Below, piece after piece: positions 26,095 to 34,467 of a stretch of DNA of 64,000 nucleotides. Every line of letters begins with the position of its first letter. The stretch's first letter is position 1. The position numbers and the translations under genes are program-made. The notes under the pieces are model-generated. The model did not search any database. It was not told the origin of the DNA and was given only the letters and a program-made list of their open reading frames with translations. Origin of the DNA: Paractinoplanes abujensis (GTDB taxonomy: Bacteria; Actinomycetota; Actinomycetes; Mycobacteriales; Micromonosporaceae); NCBI RefSeq assembly GCF_014204895.1, contig NZ_JACHMF010000001.1:8804001-8868000 (forward strand). Reading direction: 5' to 3'.

Positions 26095-27997
26095 TCACCG
26101 TACGGTCGCGGGGCAGGCTGAAGTATTCCGCCGCGTCGGCCGTGATGTAGGACGTGGCGATGAACAGCCGTTTGCGCCACGGGGCCATGGTGCTGGAGTC
26201 GCCGCGGGTGAGCTCGATCTTCGACAGGAAGTAGGACGCCTCGTCGACCGAGATCGTGCCTTCGGTCTGCTCGGCCTCGAGGGTGCGCAGCAGCGCCGGC
26301 ACGTCGGGCGTCTCCATGTATCCGTAGCGCGCGCTTACGTGCGTCATGCCGTCGCCCGCGTAGCCCAGGTCGTCGACGGCGATGCGCTGGTCGTCGGGCA
26401 GTCGCGGCACCGGCACCGTCTCGATCGACAGGATGATCACGTGGTCGTGCCGCACGTGGTTGTGCGTGACGTTGGCCCGCAGCGCCAGCGGGGCGGTCTG
26501 CTTGCCGCGGTTGAGGAAGATCGCCGTGCCGGGCACCCGGGTCAGTGCCGGTGTGCGGGTCTGCATGTCGTCGACGAACTCGCGCAGCGACCCTTCGGCC
26601 TTGTCACGCTCCGCGGTGACGATCTGGCGGCCGCGCTGCCACGTGGTCATGACCGTGAACGCGATCAGACCGATCAGCAGGGGCAACCACGCCCCGTGCA
26701 CGAGCTTGGTCAGGTTGGCGCTGACGAACAGCAGGTCGACGGCGAGCAGCAGGCCACCCCCGCCGATCACCAGCCACTTGGGTGCGTGCCAGCGAACCCG
26801 CGCGAAATACAGGAACAACAGCGTGGTGATGGTGATCGTGCCGACCACGGCCATCCCGTACGCGTAGGCCAGCGCGGCCGAGCTGCGGAACGCGAACACC
26901 AGCACCAGCACCGCGACCATGAGAAGCCAATTGATCCACGGTACGTAGATCTGGCCCACCGTCGACTCCGACGTGTGCGCGATGCGCAGGCGCGGAAGGT
27001 AACCGAGCTGGCCCGCCTGGGACGCCACCGAGTAGGCGCCGGTGATGACGGCCTGGGCCGCGATCACGGTGGCCGCGGTGGCCAGGACGACCAGGGGCAG
27101 CCGGGCCGCGTCCGGCACGAGCAGGAAGAACGGACTGGACAGCTTGCCCGGGTCGCCCAGCAGCAGCGCGCCCTGGCCCAGGTAGCTCAGCGTGCAGGCG
27201 GGCAGCACCAGCGCGAGCCAGCCGACCGTGATCGCCTTGCGCCCGAAGTGGCCCATGTCCGCGTACAGCGCCTCGGCGCCGGTCACGGAAAGCACGATCG
27301 CGGCCAGGGCGAAGAACGCGATGTGGAAATGTCCGGAGATGAACCCGATCGCGTACGTGGGGGAGAGCGCCTCGAGGATGCGGGGCTCGTCGATCACGCC
27401 CCACACGCCGGCCGCCCCGATCACCGTGAACCAGGCGATCATGATGGGGCCGAAGAGGCGCCCGACCGCCGCCGTGCCGTGCCGCTGGAAGGCGAACAGG
27501 ATCACGATGATGACGGCGGTGATCGGCACGACCAGGTCGTCCAGCCCGGAGCGGACGGTTTCGAGGCCCTCGATCGCGGACAGCACCGAGATGGCCGGCG
27601 TGATCATGCTGTCGCCGAAGAACAGCGAGGCGCCGAAGATGCCGAACGCGGCCAGGATCACCGCGCTGCGCCGGTGGTGGTCGGACCCCCAGCGGCGCAG
27701 CAGGGTGATGAGGGCCATGATGCCGCCCTCGCCGTCGTTGTTGACCCGCATCACCAGCGAGATGTAGGTCAGCGTCACGATGATCATGACGGACCAGAAG
27801 ATCGTCGACACCACGCCCAGGATGTTGCTGTCGCTGATCGGCACCGGGTGCGGGTCGGCCGGGTTGAAGATCGTCTGCAGCGTGTAGATCGGGCTCGTGC
27901 CGATGTCGCCGAAGACGACACCGAGGGCGCCGACGACCACTGCCGCCTTCAGCTTCGAGTGGTCGTGCTGCACGTGCGGGGCCGCCGGTTCGCTCAC
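26069..27997 (-). CDS. kup: Kup-family potassium uptake transporter
   Basis: 642 residues from GTG 27997; the open frame reaches further upstream but into sequence unlike the family. After a short His-rich cytosolic start, GALGVVFGDIGTSPIYTLQTIF is the Kup signature, followed by about twelve membrane segments to residue 450 and a hydrophilic C-terminal domain of about 190 residues. Kup proteins import K+ with H+. The gene lies 38 bp downstream of the F420-reductase-like gene on the same strand and could be read from it. No c-di-AMP riboswitch, common ahead of actinobacterial potassium genes, fits in the short upstream gap. Confidence 0.95.
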   Translation of the reverse strand: MSEPAAPHVQHDHSKLKAAVVVGALGVVFGDIGTSPIYTLQTIFNPADPHPVPISDSNILGVVSTIFWSVMIIVTLTYISLVMRVNNDGEGGIMALITLLRRWGSDHHRRSAVILAAFGIFGASLFFGDSMITPAISVLSAIEGLETVRSGLDDLVVPITAVIIVILFAFQRHGTAAVGRLFGPIMIAWFTVIGAAGVWGVIDEPRILEALSPTYAIGFISGHFHIAFFALAAIVLSVTGAEALYADMGHFGRKAITVGWLALVLPACTLSYLGQGALLLGDPGKLSSPFFLLVPDAARLPLVVLATAATVIAAQAVITGAYSVASQAGQLGYLPRLRIAHTSESTVGQIYVPWINWLLMVAVLVLVFAFRSSAALAYAYGMAVVGTITITTLLFLYFARVRWHAPKWLVIGGGGLLLAVDLLFVSANLTKLVHGAWLPLLIGLIAFTVMTTWQRGRQIVTAERDKAEGSLREFVDDMQTRTPALTRVPGTAIFLNRGKQTAPLALRANVTHNHVRHDHVIILSIETVPVPRLPDDQRIAVDDLGYAGDGMTHVSARYGYMETPDVPALLRTLEAEQTEGTISVDEASYFLSKIELTRGDSSTMAPWRKRLFIATSYITADAAEYFSLPRDRTVIMGSRIEV

Positions 27998-28035
27998 TGG
28001 CCCATTCTGCGCCCGCCGTACCCGCTTGGGAGGTC

Positions 28036-28722
28036 CTATCCGGCGTGTCCGTCGCCACGAGCTTCGAGTACCACACGACCACGCTCGGAAGTGGGGAAAC
28101 GGCCGATCATGGCCTCCAGTTCGTCCGCCGCGACGTTGGCGCCGAACGCCTCCGTGCCCGGCTCCAGCCGTACGCCGGCGGCCAGCGGCCCGGCCACCAC
28201 GGGATCGAACCCGAGGTCGTCGACGAGCGCCGAGACCGCGGCCACGTCGGCCGGGTCGTCGCCGGCCACCGCGATCGCCTTGCGGCCGGGGGTGCCGGTG
28301 GGCCGCGCGCCCTCCTCGAGGTCGTGATAACCCATGTGGTTGAACGCCTTGACCACGCGCGAGCCGGGCAGGAACGCCTGCACGATCTCGCTCGACGACG
28401 TGCGGGGGTCGGTCAGGTCGTCGCGGATGCCGTCGACCTCCCACCAGTAGTTCATGGCGTCGACGACCAGCTTGCCCCGCAGCGGCTCGACCGGGACGTT
28501 GCGGTGCTTGCCCAGCGGCAGGGCCAGCACCACGACGTCGGCCCGGGCCGCCGCGTCGGCCGCGGTGGTGGGCTCGGCCCCCGGCACCAGCACGCTGATG
28601 ATCAGACCGATTTTCGCGACGTCGCCGGAGCCGGCGATGAGCACCTGGTGCCCGGCCGCCACCGCGAGCCGGGCCAGGACGGTGCCCACCTTGCCGGCGC
28701 CGAGAATGCCGATCGTCGTCAT
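28036..28722 (-). CDS. NADPH-dependent F420 reductase-like protein
   Basis: 228 residues from ATG 28722. The N-terminus [26 protein letters not shown] is a Rossmann dinucleotide site (GxGxxG). GSGD follows the second strand, which favours [18 protein letters not shown] and [16 protein letters not shown] are characteristic of the F420H2:NADP oxidoreductase-like family. It begins 1 bp after the stop of the LLM oxidoreductase gene, so the two are co-translated. The pairing suggests one enzyme regenerates a reduced flavin or deazaflavin for the other, which is an inference. Confidence 0.82.
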   Translation of the reverse strand: MTTIGILGAGKVGTVLARLAVAAGHQVLIAGSGDVAKIGLIISVLVPGAEPTTAADAAARADVVVLALPLGKHRNVPVEPLRGKLVVDAMNYWWEVDGIRDDLTDPRTSSSEIVQAFLPGSRVVKAFNHMGYHDLEEGARPTGTPGRKAIAVAGDDPADVAAVSALVDDLGFDPVVAGPLAAGVRLEPGTEAFGANVAADELEAMIGRFPTSERGRVVLEARGDGHAG

Positions 28723-28723
28723 C

Positions 28724-29758
28724 TCAGGCGGCCAGGATTTCACGAGTCATCGGCAGCACCTTAGTGCCGAACAGCTCGACGGCGCGCATGCGGGCGCCGG
28801 CCGGGATCGAACCGGCGGTGTAAATCATGTCGAACCGCCCGACGCCGAGGGTCTTGATCGCGCCGGCCATCTTGCGGGCCACGGTCTCGGGCGAGCCGAT
28901 GTACAGCGAGCCCTGCTCGACCTCGTAGTCGAACTCCTGCTTGCGCAGCGGCGGCCAGCCCCGGAGGGCGCCGATCCGGTCCCGCATGACCTTGAAGCGC
29001 GGGTAGAAGATCTCCTTGGCCTCCTCGTCGGTGTCGGCGACGAACCCCGGCGAGTGCATCCCGACCGGGTGCGCCACCGTGCCGAGCTGGTCGGCGGCCC
29101 GCCGATAGAGATCCACGTACGGGGCGAAGCGGTCGGGCCGGCCACCGATGATCGCCAGCATCAGGGGCAGGTTGTAACGGGCCGCACGGACCACGGACTG
29201 CGGGGAGCCGCCCACACCGACCCACGTCGTCAGCCGGCCGGAGTCGGTCTTGGGGAACACGTCGGCGTCGACCAGCGGCGCGCGGGTCGTGCCGCTCCAG
29301 GTCACCGGCTTCTCGTCGAGCAGCTGGACGAAGAGCTCGATCTTCTCCTCGAACAGCTTGTCGTAGTCGGCCATGTCGTAGCCGAACAGCGGGAACGACT
29401 CGGTGAAGGACCCGCGGCCCAGGATGACCTCGGCGCGTCCGTTCGACAGGGCGTCCACGGTCGCGAAGCGCTGGAACACCCGTACGGGGTCGTCGGAGCT
29501 CAGCACCGTGACGCCGGACGCCAGGTGGATGCGCTTGGTCCGGCCCGCGATGCCCGCGAGCACGGTCTCGGGGGTGGAGATCGCATACTCCGGCCGGTGG
29601 TGCTCGCCCAGCGCGATCACGTCGACGCCCAGCTCGTCGGCGAGCACGGCCTCGTCGACGACCTGCCGGATGGCGTCGCCGTGCGAAAGCAGATTGCCCT
29701 TGTCGTCCTCCGGCCTGTCGCCGAACGTGTCGAGGCCGAACGTGAGTTCCGTCATCAT
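28724..29758 (-). CDS. LLM-class flavin-dependent oxidoreductase
   Basis: 344 residues. [50 protein letters not shown] and the following [38 protein letters not shown] are standard for the luciferase-like monooxygenase superfamily. Members use FMN or F420. Two adjacent Met codons (29758 and 29755) are possible starts. The promoter TTGACG-16 bp-CATAAT lies just upstream and is overlapped by two MarR operators, so the operon is presumably repressed by the divergent MarR protein and induced by its ligand. Confidence 0.9.
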   Translation of the reverse strand: MMTELTFGLDTFGDRPEDDKGNLLSHGDAIRQVVDEAVLADELGVDVIALGEHHRPEYAISTPETVLAGIAGRTKRIHLASGVTVLSSDDPVRVFQRFATVDALSNGRAEVILGRGSFTESFPLFGYDMADYDKLFEEKIELFVQLLDEKPVTWSGTTRAPLVDADVFPKTDSGRLTTWVGVGGSPQSVVRAARYNLPLMLAIIGGRPDRFAPYVDLYRRAADQLGTVAHPVGMHSPGFVADTDEEAKEIFYPRFKVMRDRIGALRGWPPLRKQEFDYEVEQGSLYIGSPETVARKMAGAIKTLGVGRFDMIYTAGSIPAGARMRAVELFGTKVLPMTREILAA

Positions 29759-29773
29759 GACCCTCTCAAGCTG

Positions 29774-29814
29774 ATTGACGTGTCAATTATGCCCGCTACT
29801 ATTGACACGTCAAT
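29774..29814. promoter_or_regulatory. Two MarR operators and leftward promoter
   Basis: ATTGACGTGTCAAT (29774-29787) and its exact inverse complement ATTGACACGTCAAT (29801-29814) each form a near-perfect palindrome, 27 bp centre to centre. The right site contains the -35 TTGACG (29813-29808, minus strand) and the left site overlaps the -10 CATAAT (29791-29786). Occupancy by the adjacent MarR protein would block this promoter. Confidence 0.8.
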
Positions 29815-29830
29815 CACAGGAGGTGGAGTT

Positions 29831-30295
29831 GTGAGCGCTGGCACACGGCGATTTCCCACCCGGGACGAGCTCCGGGTCTGGCGTGACTTCCTGGAGACGG
29901 GGGACCTGGTGCGGGCCGAGCTGACGGCCCGCCTGCAGCAGACGTCCCAGCTCTCGCCGGGGGACTACGCGGTGCTGCTCGCGCTCAGCGAAGCCACCGG
30001 GCAGCGGCTGCGCTCGTCCGAGCTGGCCGCCGCGATCAGCTGGGAGCGCAGCCGGTTGTCGCACCACCTGGGCCGGATGGAGAAGCGCGGGCTGATCCGC
30101 CGCGAGGAGTGCGCCACCGACAGCCGGGGTCACGAGGTGGTGCTCACCCCGGAAGGGCTGGCCGCGTTCCAGGCGGCGACCCGGCCGCATCTGCGCGACA
30201 TCCGCGAACTCTTCGTCGACGCGCTGACCCCCGAACAGCTCGCGGCGGCGGGCGAGATCGCGGCCGCCCTGCGTGCCCATCTCGTACGGGGGTAG
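29831..30295 (+). CDS. MarR-family transcriptional regulator
   Basis: 154 residues from GTG 29831, preceded by AGGAGGTGGAG. It has the MarR winged helix: LSPGDYAVLLALSEATGQRLRSSELAAAISWERSRLSHHLGRMEKRGLIRREE, with the wing near DSRGHEVVLTPEG. It diverges from the LLM oxidoreductase operon across two palindromic operators that also lie before its own start, so it is likely autoregulated. The downstream epimerase starts 10 bp after its stop and may be in the same transcript. Confidence 0.92.
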   Translation: MSAGTRRFPTRDELRVWRDFLETGDLVRAELTARLQQTSQLSPGDYAVLLALSEATGQRLRSSELAAAISWERSRLSHHLGRMEKRGLIRREECATDSRGHEVVLTPEGLAAFQAATRPHLRDIRELFVDALTPEQLAAAGEIAAALRAHLVRG

Positions 30296-30305
30296 AAAGG
30301 TCGGC

Positions 30306-31157
30306 ATGGCTCGTATCGCGGTGACCGGAGGCAGCGGCAAACTCGGCCGCGCCGTCGTCAAGGACCTGCTCGACCACGGCAACGACGTGGTGAACCTCGA
30401 CCTGGCGCCGGGTCCGCCGTCGGCGGCGTCCTACACGCGTGTCGATTTGTCAGACTTCGGCCAGGCGGTCTCCGTGCTGACCGCCGTCGACGACCGCTAC
30501 GACAAGATCGACGCCGTGGTGCACCTGGCCGCGATCCCCGCCCCCGGCCTGCTCCCCAACGCGGCCACGTTCCACAACAACATCACGGTGACGTACAACG
30601 TCTTCGCCGCCGCCCGTACGGCCGGCATCAAGACCGTCGTGTGGGCGTCCAGCGAAACCGTGCTCGGCCTGCCCTTCGAGACCACGCCGCCGCCGTACCT
30701 GCCGGCCGACGAGGAGTACCCGGCCCGCCCCAACTCCTCGTACTCGCTGGCCAAGCACCTCGAGGAGCAGATGGCGGCCCAGTTCTGCCGCTGGGACCCC
30801 ACGCTGACCATGGTCGGCCTGCGCTTCTCCAACGTGATGGAACCCGGCGACTACCAGGACTTCCCCTCGTACGACGCCGATCCGCACCACCGCAGCTGGA
30901 ACGCGTGGGGTTACATCGACGCCCGCGACGGGGCCCAAGCCGTCCGGCTGTCCCTGGCGTACGGGAAGCCGGGTGTCGAGATCTTCGTGATCGCCAACGC
31001 CGACACGGTGATGGCCCGGCCCAGCACCGCCCTGGCGGCTGAGGTCTTCCCCGACCTGCCCCTCAAGAAAGACCTCACCGAACACGAGACCCTGCTCTCC
31101 ATCGACAAGGCCCGCCGCCTGCTCGGCTACGAGCCCGCGTTCAGCTGGCGTTCGTAG
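30306..31157 (+). CDS. NAD-dependent epimerase/dehydratase family protein
   Basis: 283 residues, ATG 30306 with a GAAAGG ribosome site. IAVTGGSGKLGRAVVKDLL is the extended-SDR dinucleotide site, and YSLAK (inside NSSYSLAKHLEEQ) supplies the Tyr and Lys of catalysis, with a Ser at VWASSETVLG. It is close to the UDP-glucose 4-epimerase-like group often annotated as NAD(P)-dependent oxidoreductase. It follows the MarR gene and ends in a 31-bp convergent overlap with the DUF1684 gene. Confidence 0.88.
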   Translation: MARIAVTGGSGKLGRAVVKDLLDHGNDVVNLDLAPGPPSAASYTRVDLSDFGQAVSVLTAVDDRYDKIDAVVHLAAIPAPGLLPNAATFHNNITVTYNVFAAARTAGIKTVVWASSETVLGLPFETTPPPYLPADEEYPARPNSSYSLAKHLEEQMAAQFCRWDPTLTMVGLRFSNVMEPGDYQDFPSYDADPHHRSWNAWGYIDARDGAQAVRLSLAYGKPGVEIFVIANADTVMARPSTALAAEVFPDLPLKKDLTEHETLLSIDKARRLLGYEPAFSWRS

Positions 31158-31927
31158 GGGATTTTCTCGCCGGCCTCGACGGGGACGGGGAGTTTGTTCT
31201 CCGCCGGGGGCAGGGGGCACGTGGCGAAGTCGGTGTAGGCGCAGGGCAGGTTGGTGGCGCGGTTGAAGTCGAGGGTGACTGTGCCGTCGGAGGCCGGCTC
31301 GGCGATGGCCAGGCTGCGGTTGGCCGCGTACGTGGTGATGCCCGACGTCTCGTCGGTGAACAGGGCGAAGAACGATCCCGGGGTGCGGCCGTTGAAGACT
31401 GTGAGGGAGAGCGGGGTGCCCAGGGCCTCGAACTCGACGACGCCGGGGGACTCGTAGATGTGTTCCAAACCCTCCACGGCGGCGCCCACCGTGACGTCCT
31501 GCGGGGTGTCGAAGGGAACGTAGCGGCCGGTCAGCTGCCACTTGTCGGTGGGCTCGTACGTGGGGGTGCCGCGGAACCGGGTGCGCAGCGCATTGCCGGG
31601 GTGGCGGGGGCGGACGATGTCGAAACCGCCGCGCTTGGCCACTTCGATGACGGCGTCGCCGGCGGTGGCGTTGCGGCCGCCGCGTTCGGGGAGGACGCCG
31701 AACTCGTGGCGGCCGGTGACCTCCGTGCCGTCGACGGTGAGTGACTCGCCGGGGGCCAGCGTGACGACCGGGCCGGCCGGGCCGGTGCTCCACTCGCCGG
31801 GGGCGTCGGGAAAGCGCTGCGGGGTCGCGGTGAGGAAGTTGAGGCTGGTGACGGCCAGGAATCCATGCGGGTCGGCGAGGGTGCGCTCGTGCTCGGCGTG
31901 CCACTCGGCCCAAAGCTGCTCGTCCAT
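31127..31927 (-). CDS. DUF1684 domain-containing protein
   Basis: 266 residues. FLAVTSLNFL near the start, GRYVPFD in the centre, and the C-terminal YTDFATCPLPPAENKLPVPVEAGEK are the conserved blocks of DUF1684. The family has no established biochemical role; its fold is predicted beta-rich, and the invariant Cys-Pro-Leu-Pro segment suggests a binding or catalytic site. No signal peptide. The gene stands alone, with the SAM-IV riboswitch transcript diverging upstream. Confidence 0.9.
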   Translation of the reverse strand: MDEQLWAEWHAEHERTLADPHGFLAVTSLNFLTATPQRFPDAPGEWSTGPAGPVVTLAPGESLTVDGTEVTGRHEFGVLPERGGRNATAGDAVIEVAKRGGFDIVRPRHPGNALRTRFRGTPTYEPTDKWQLTGRYVPFDTPQDVTVGAAVEGLEHIYESPGVVEFEALGTPLSLTVFNGRTPGSFFALFTDETSGITTYAANRSLAIAEPASDGTVTLDFNRATNLPCAYTDFATCPLPPAENKLPVPVEAGEKIPYERQLNAGS

Positions 31928-31985
31928 GCGTTCAGCCTATGCCTACTTGACCGATAGGAGTTACGTGATGCTAGCCTCTTCGGAA

Positions 31986-32098
31986 GGTCATGAGTGCCAG
32001 CGCGTAGCCCCGGCTTGCTGGCCGGCAACCCTTGCGTTCGCGATGGGGTGCCCCGGGTGAGGACCAGGTCTGCGCCCGGCCGGGCGCAGGCAAGCGCG
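31986..32098 (+). ncRNA. SAM-IV riboswitch
   Basis: The sequence runs GGTCATGAGTGCCAGCG, then a CCCCGGCTTGCTGGCCGGCA block, then GGTGCCCCGGGTGAGGACC and a final hairpin GCGCCCGGCCGGGCGC with CAAGCGCG. These are the consensus elements of the actinobacterial SAM-IV aptamer, including the GGTCATGAG/GGACC closing helix and the pseudoknot-forming parts. It ends 19 bp before the GTG of the aminotransferase gene, so SAM binding could act on initiation (the CCGGAGG ribosome site at 32104-32110 lies immediately downstream) or on termination. High SAM would switch expression off. Confidence 0.88.
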
Positions 32099-32117
32099 AG
32101 CCTCCGGAGGCCTTGCT

Positions 32118-33266
32118 GTGTCTGACCGTCTCGATGTCGTCGGCGCCGACCTGACCGTGGGCGGGCAACGTTTCGTTCACCTCGACTACGCGGCCTCGGC
32201 GCCCGCTGTCCGGGCCGCGGCCGACGCCGTACGGGATCTGCTCCCGTATTACGGCAGCGTGCACCGCGGCGCGGGGCTGCGGTCGCAGCGGTCGACGCTC
32301 GAATACGAGCGGGCCCGCGACACCGTGGCCGAGTTCGTGGGCGCCCGCGACGGCGACAGCGTCATCTTCACGCGCAACACGACGGACTCGCTCAACCTGC
32401 TGGCCCGCGCGCTGCCCGAGGGCACCACGACGATCGTGTTCGACGGCGAGCACCACGCCAACCTGCTGCCCTGGCCGTCACCCGTGCGCCTGCCCGCGCC
32501 GGCCGATCCCGACGCGGCGGTCCGGGCGGTGCGGGCCGCTTTCGAGTCCGTACGGGGTCCCGCGCTGCTCGCCGTGACCGGCGCGAGCAATGTGACGGGG
32601 GAGATCTGGCCGGTGCGGGAACTGGCCGACGTGGCTCACTCGTACGGGGGAAGGGTTCTGCTCGATGCCGCTCAGCTGGCGCCGCACCGGCCGGTGAACC
32701 TGAGCGAACTGGGCACGGACTATGTCGCCTTCTCCGGGCACAAGCTGTACGCGCCGTTCGGGGCGGGCGTGCTGGCCGGGCGGAGCGATTGGCTGGACGC
32801 GGCCGAACCGTACCTGCGCGGCGGCGGCGCCAGCCTGTCCGTCGGCGACCACGACGTCACCTGGGCCACCGGACCCGCGCGGCACGAAGGCGGCACCCCC
32901 AACCTGATCGGAGCTGTCGCTCTGGCCGCCGTATGCGAGGCGCTGATGCAGGCCGATCGCGCCGAGCTGGACGACCATGAGCGTTCGCTGCTCGCTTCGC
33001 TCCCCGACGGTGTCACCCTCTTCGGCGGACGGCAGCCGCGCGTCGGCATCGTCTCGTACGCCCTGCCCGACGCGGTCGGCGTCGCCGATCGGCTGGGGCG
33101 TGAACACGGCATCGGCGTCCGGGCGGGAATGTTCTGCGCCCACCCGCTGGTGCGGCGCCTCGGCGGTGGCGGCGACTGCGGAACCGGCGGCCTGCTGCGC
33201 GTGAGCTTCGGCTTGGGCACCACCCACGACGACATCGACCGGCTGTGCGGCATTCTGTTCCCATGA
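32118..33266 (+). CDS. Class V aminotransferase, cysteine desulfurase-like
   Basis: 382 residues from GTG 32118 with CCGGAGG eight bases upstream. HLDYAASAP, FTRNTTDSLNLLA, GEHHANLLPW, LLDAAQLAPH and FSGHKLYAPFGAGVL (PLP Lys in GHK) are the ordered motifs of the SufS/CsdA type. AGMFCAHPLV carries a Cys at the position of the persulfide-forming residue. It would release sulfur from cysteine or a related substrate. The SAM-IV riboswitch upstream places it in sulfur-amino-acid metabolism, although the physiological substrate is unknown. Its stop overlaps the NUDIX start (ATGA). Confidence 0.88.
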   Translation: MSDRLDVVGADLTVGGQRFVHLDYAASAPAVRAAADAVRDLLPYYGSVHRGAGLRSQRSTLEYERARDTVAEFVGARDGDSVIFTRNTTDSLNLLARALPEGTTTIVFDGEHHANLLPWPSPVRLPAPADPDAAVRAVRAAFESVRGPALLAVTGASNVTGEIWPVRELADVAHSYGGRVLLDAAQLAPHRPVNLSELGTDYVAFSGHKLYAPFGAGVLAGRSDWLDAAEPYLRGGGASLSVGDHDVTWATGPARHEGGTPNLIGAVALAAVCEALMQADRAELDDHERSLLASLPDGVTLFGGRQPRVGIVSYALPDAVGVADRLGREHGIGVRAGMFCAHPLVRRLGGGGDCGTGGLLRVSFGLGTTHDDIDRLCGILFP

Positions 33267-33703
33267 CTCAACCGCGCGCCGTGGCCGTCGTGATCTCCGA
33301 GGGCCGCGTCCTGCTGATGAAGCGTTACCTGCAGCGGCCCCGGCCGTGCGTGATGTGCCCGCGCGGGGCCCTGGCCTGCGCGGGTCACCACTACGCCGTG
33401 CTGCCGGGCGGGAGTGTCGAGCCCGGGGAGTCGTTCGAGGAAGCCGTCCTGCGCGAGCTGACCGAGGAGACCACGATGACGGCACGGATCGAGCGTCAAC
33501 TGTGGTCGGGCCGGCACGCCAAACGCCGGGCTGTCTATTTCCTCATGACCGACGTCGAGGGCACGCCCGTGCTGTCCGGGCCCGAGGCCGTCGAGAACGG
33601 GCCGCTCAACAGTTTCGAATTGCTGTGGGCCACCCCGGCCGACTTCGAGCCGCTGAATGTGTTTCCACCCAGCATCCGGGCGCCACTGACCGCATTGTTG
33701 TGA
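33263..33703 (+). CDS. NUDIX hydrolase with N-terminal cysteine cluster
   Basis: 146 residues from the ATG of an ATGA overlap with the cysteine-desulfurase-like gene. The NUDIX box GGSVEPGESFEEAVLRELTEET is complete apart from the usual G near its end. Between the first strand and the box lies CVMCPRGALACAGHHY, a Cys/His cluster (C-x2-C-x6-C-x2-HH) that is not a standard NUDIX feature and could bind zinc or iron. NUDIX proteins cleave nucleoside diphosphates linked to X. Coupling to a SAM-riboswitch-controlled desulfurase suggests a thio-modified or sulfur-linked nucleotide substrate, which is speculative. Confidence 0.85.
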   Translation: MTQPRAVAVVISEGRVLLMKRYLQRPRPCVMCPRGALACAGHHYAVLPGGSVEPGESFEEAVLRELTEETTMTARIERQLWSGRHAKRRAVYFLMTDVEGTPVLSGPEAVENGPLNSFELLWATPADFEPLNVFPPSIRAPLTALL

Positions 33704-33730
33704 AAATTGTCCTCACGGGACAATCGTGGA

Positions 33731-34219
33731 ATGGAACCCGGCGACTTCTGGCAGCTGATCACCCTCGGGGACGACCGCGAATTCGGGCGCGTCGTCGACG
33801 AACTGGCCCGACGTGAAGTCTCCGCCATATACGGTTTCGAGGACCGGCTGGCGGCATTGTTGTATGCCATCGACACTTATCCGCACGCCAGGGCCGCGCG
33901 GGCCCGGGGGGACTGGTTTCTTTACGTGCGCTGCGCTGTTGTGGCGGACGGGCCTTCGGCGTACGAGGAAGTGCTCGCCGAGCCTCGGAAACTGCGCCGG
34001 TATGCCACCCGCGAGGCTGAGCACCTGCTGTCTGTGGCGTCGACGGCCTACGAGCGGAAAACCGGACTGCCGTGGACGCATGAGGCTCCGTACGACTACG
34101 AGTCGGGCAGCAATGCCGAGGGGTGGGCGGGGTCTGAACCGCCACTGTGGATTCGTGCTGCTGTCGGCGTGGCCCGTCTGCTGAACCGCGGCGGCACGAG
34201 TGAGCCACCGGGCCGCTGA
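33731..34219 (+). CDS. DUF4240 domain-containing protein
   Basis: 162 residues from ATG 33731. MEPGDFWQLI at the start, YGFEDRLAALLYAIDT and DWFLYVRCAVVADGPSAYEEVLAEP are the DUF4240 blocks (FW motif, then the Asp-rich helix). The function of the family is unknown; members are often near polymorphic-toxin or immunity genes, but nothing of that kind is adjacent here. It is short, cytosolic and probably monocistronic. Confidence 0.8.
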   Translation: MEPGDFWQLITLGDDREFGRVVDELARREVSAIYGFEDRLAALLYAIDTYPHARAARARGDWFLYVRCAVVADGPSAYEEVLAEPRKLRRYATREAEHLLSVASTAYERKTGLPWTHEAPYDYESGSNAEGWAGSEPPLWIRAAVGVARLLNRGGTSEPPGR

Positions 34220-34333
34220 AGCTGAACGTTGACGGGGCTCCGTGAGCCATGCCATAGTTGACCCATGCCTAGGGCTCACATGACTAGGTGTCGCGGAGCA
34301 ATCCGCGTCTCCGCTGCCGGTGCTGTGGGCGGC

Positions 34334-34349
34334 GGGGCGCAGTCGCCCC
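34334..34349 (+). terminator. GC hairpin in the convergent gap after the DUF4240 gene
   Basis: GGGGCG-CAGT-CGCCCC is a perfect six-pair stem with a four-base loop, midway in the 248-bp gap between two convergent genes. A second, longer inverted repeat (GTGAGCC at 34242-34248 with GGCTCAC at 34273-34279) precedes it. No U tract follows. Confidence 0.35.
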
Positions 34350-34467
34350 GGGGAGGGGGTGGCTGTCGTGCGAGGTCGCGTGGTCCGGCAGCTGCTGATG
34401 CCGGACCACCGGCGACCCCTCACCAGGGTCGCCGCGAGGGAGTGGAGCCTGTGGCGGACGGATCCGG

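Noticed and set aside
27998..28035. c-di-AMP riboswitch before kup
   Set aside because: The gap to the upstream gene is only 38 bp, too short for that aptamer.
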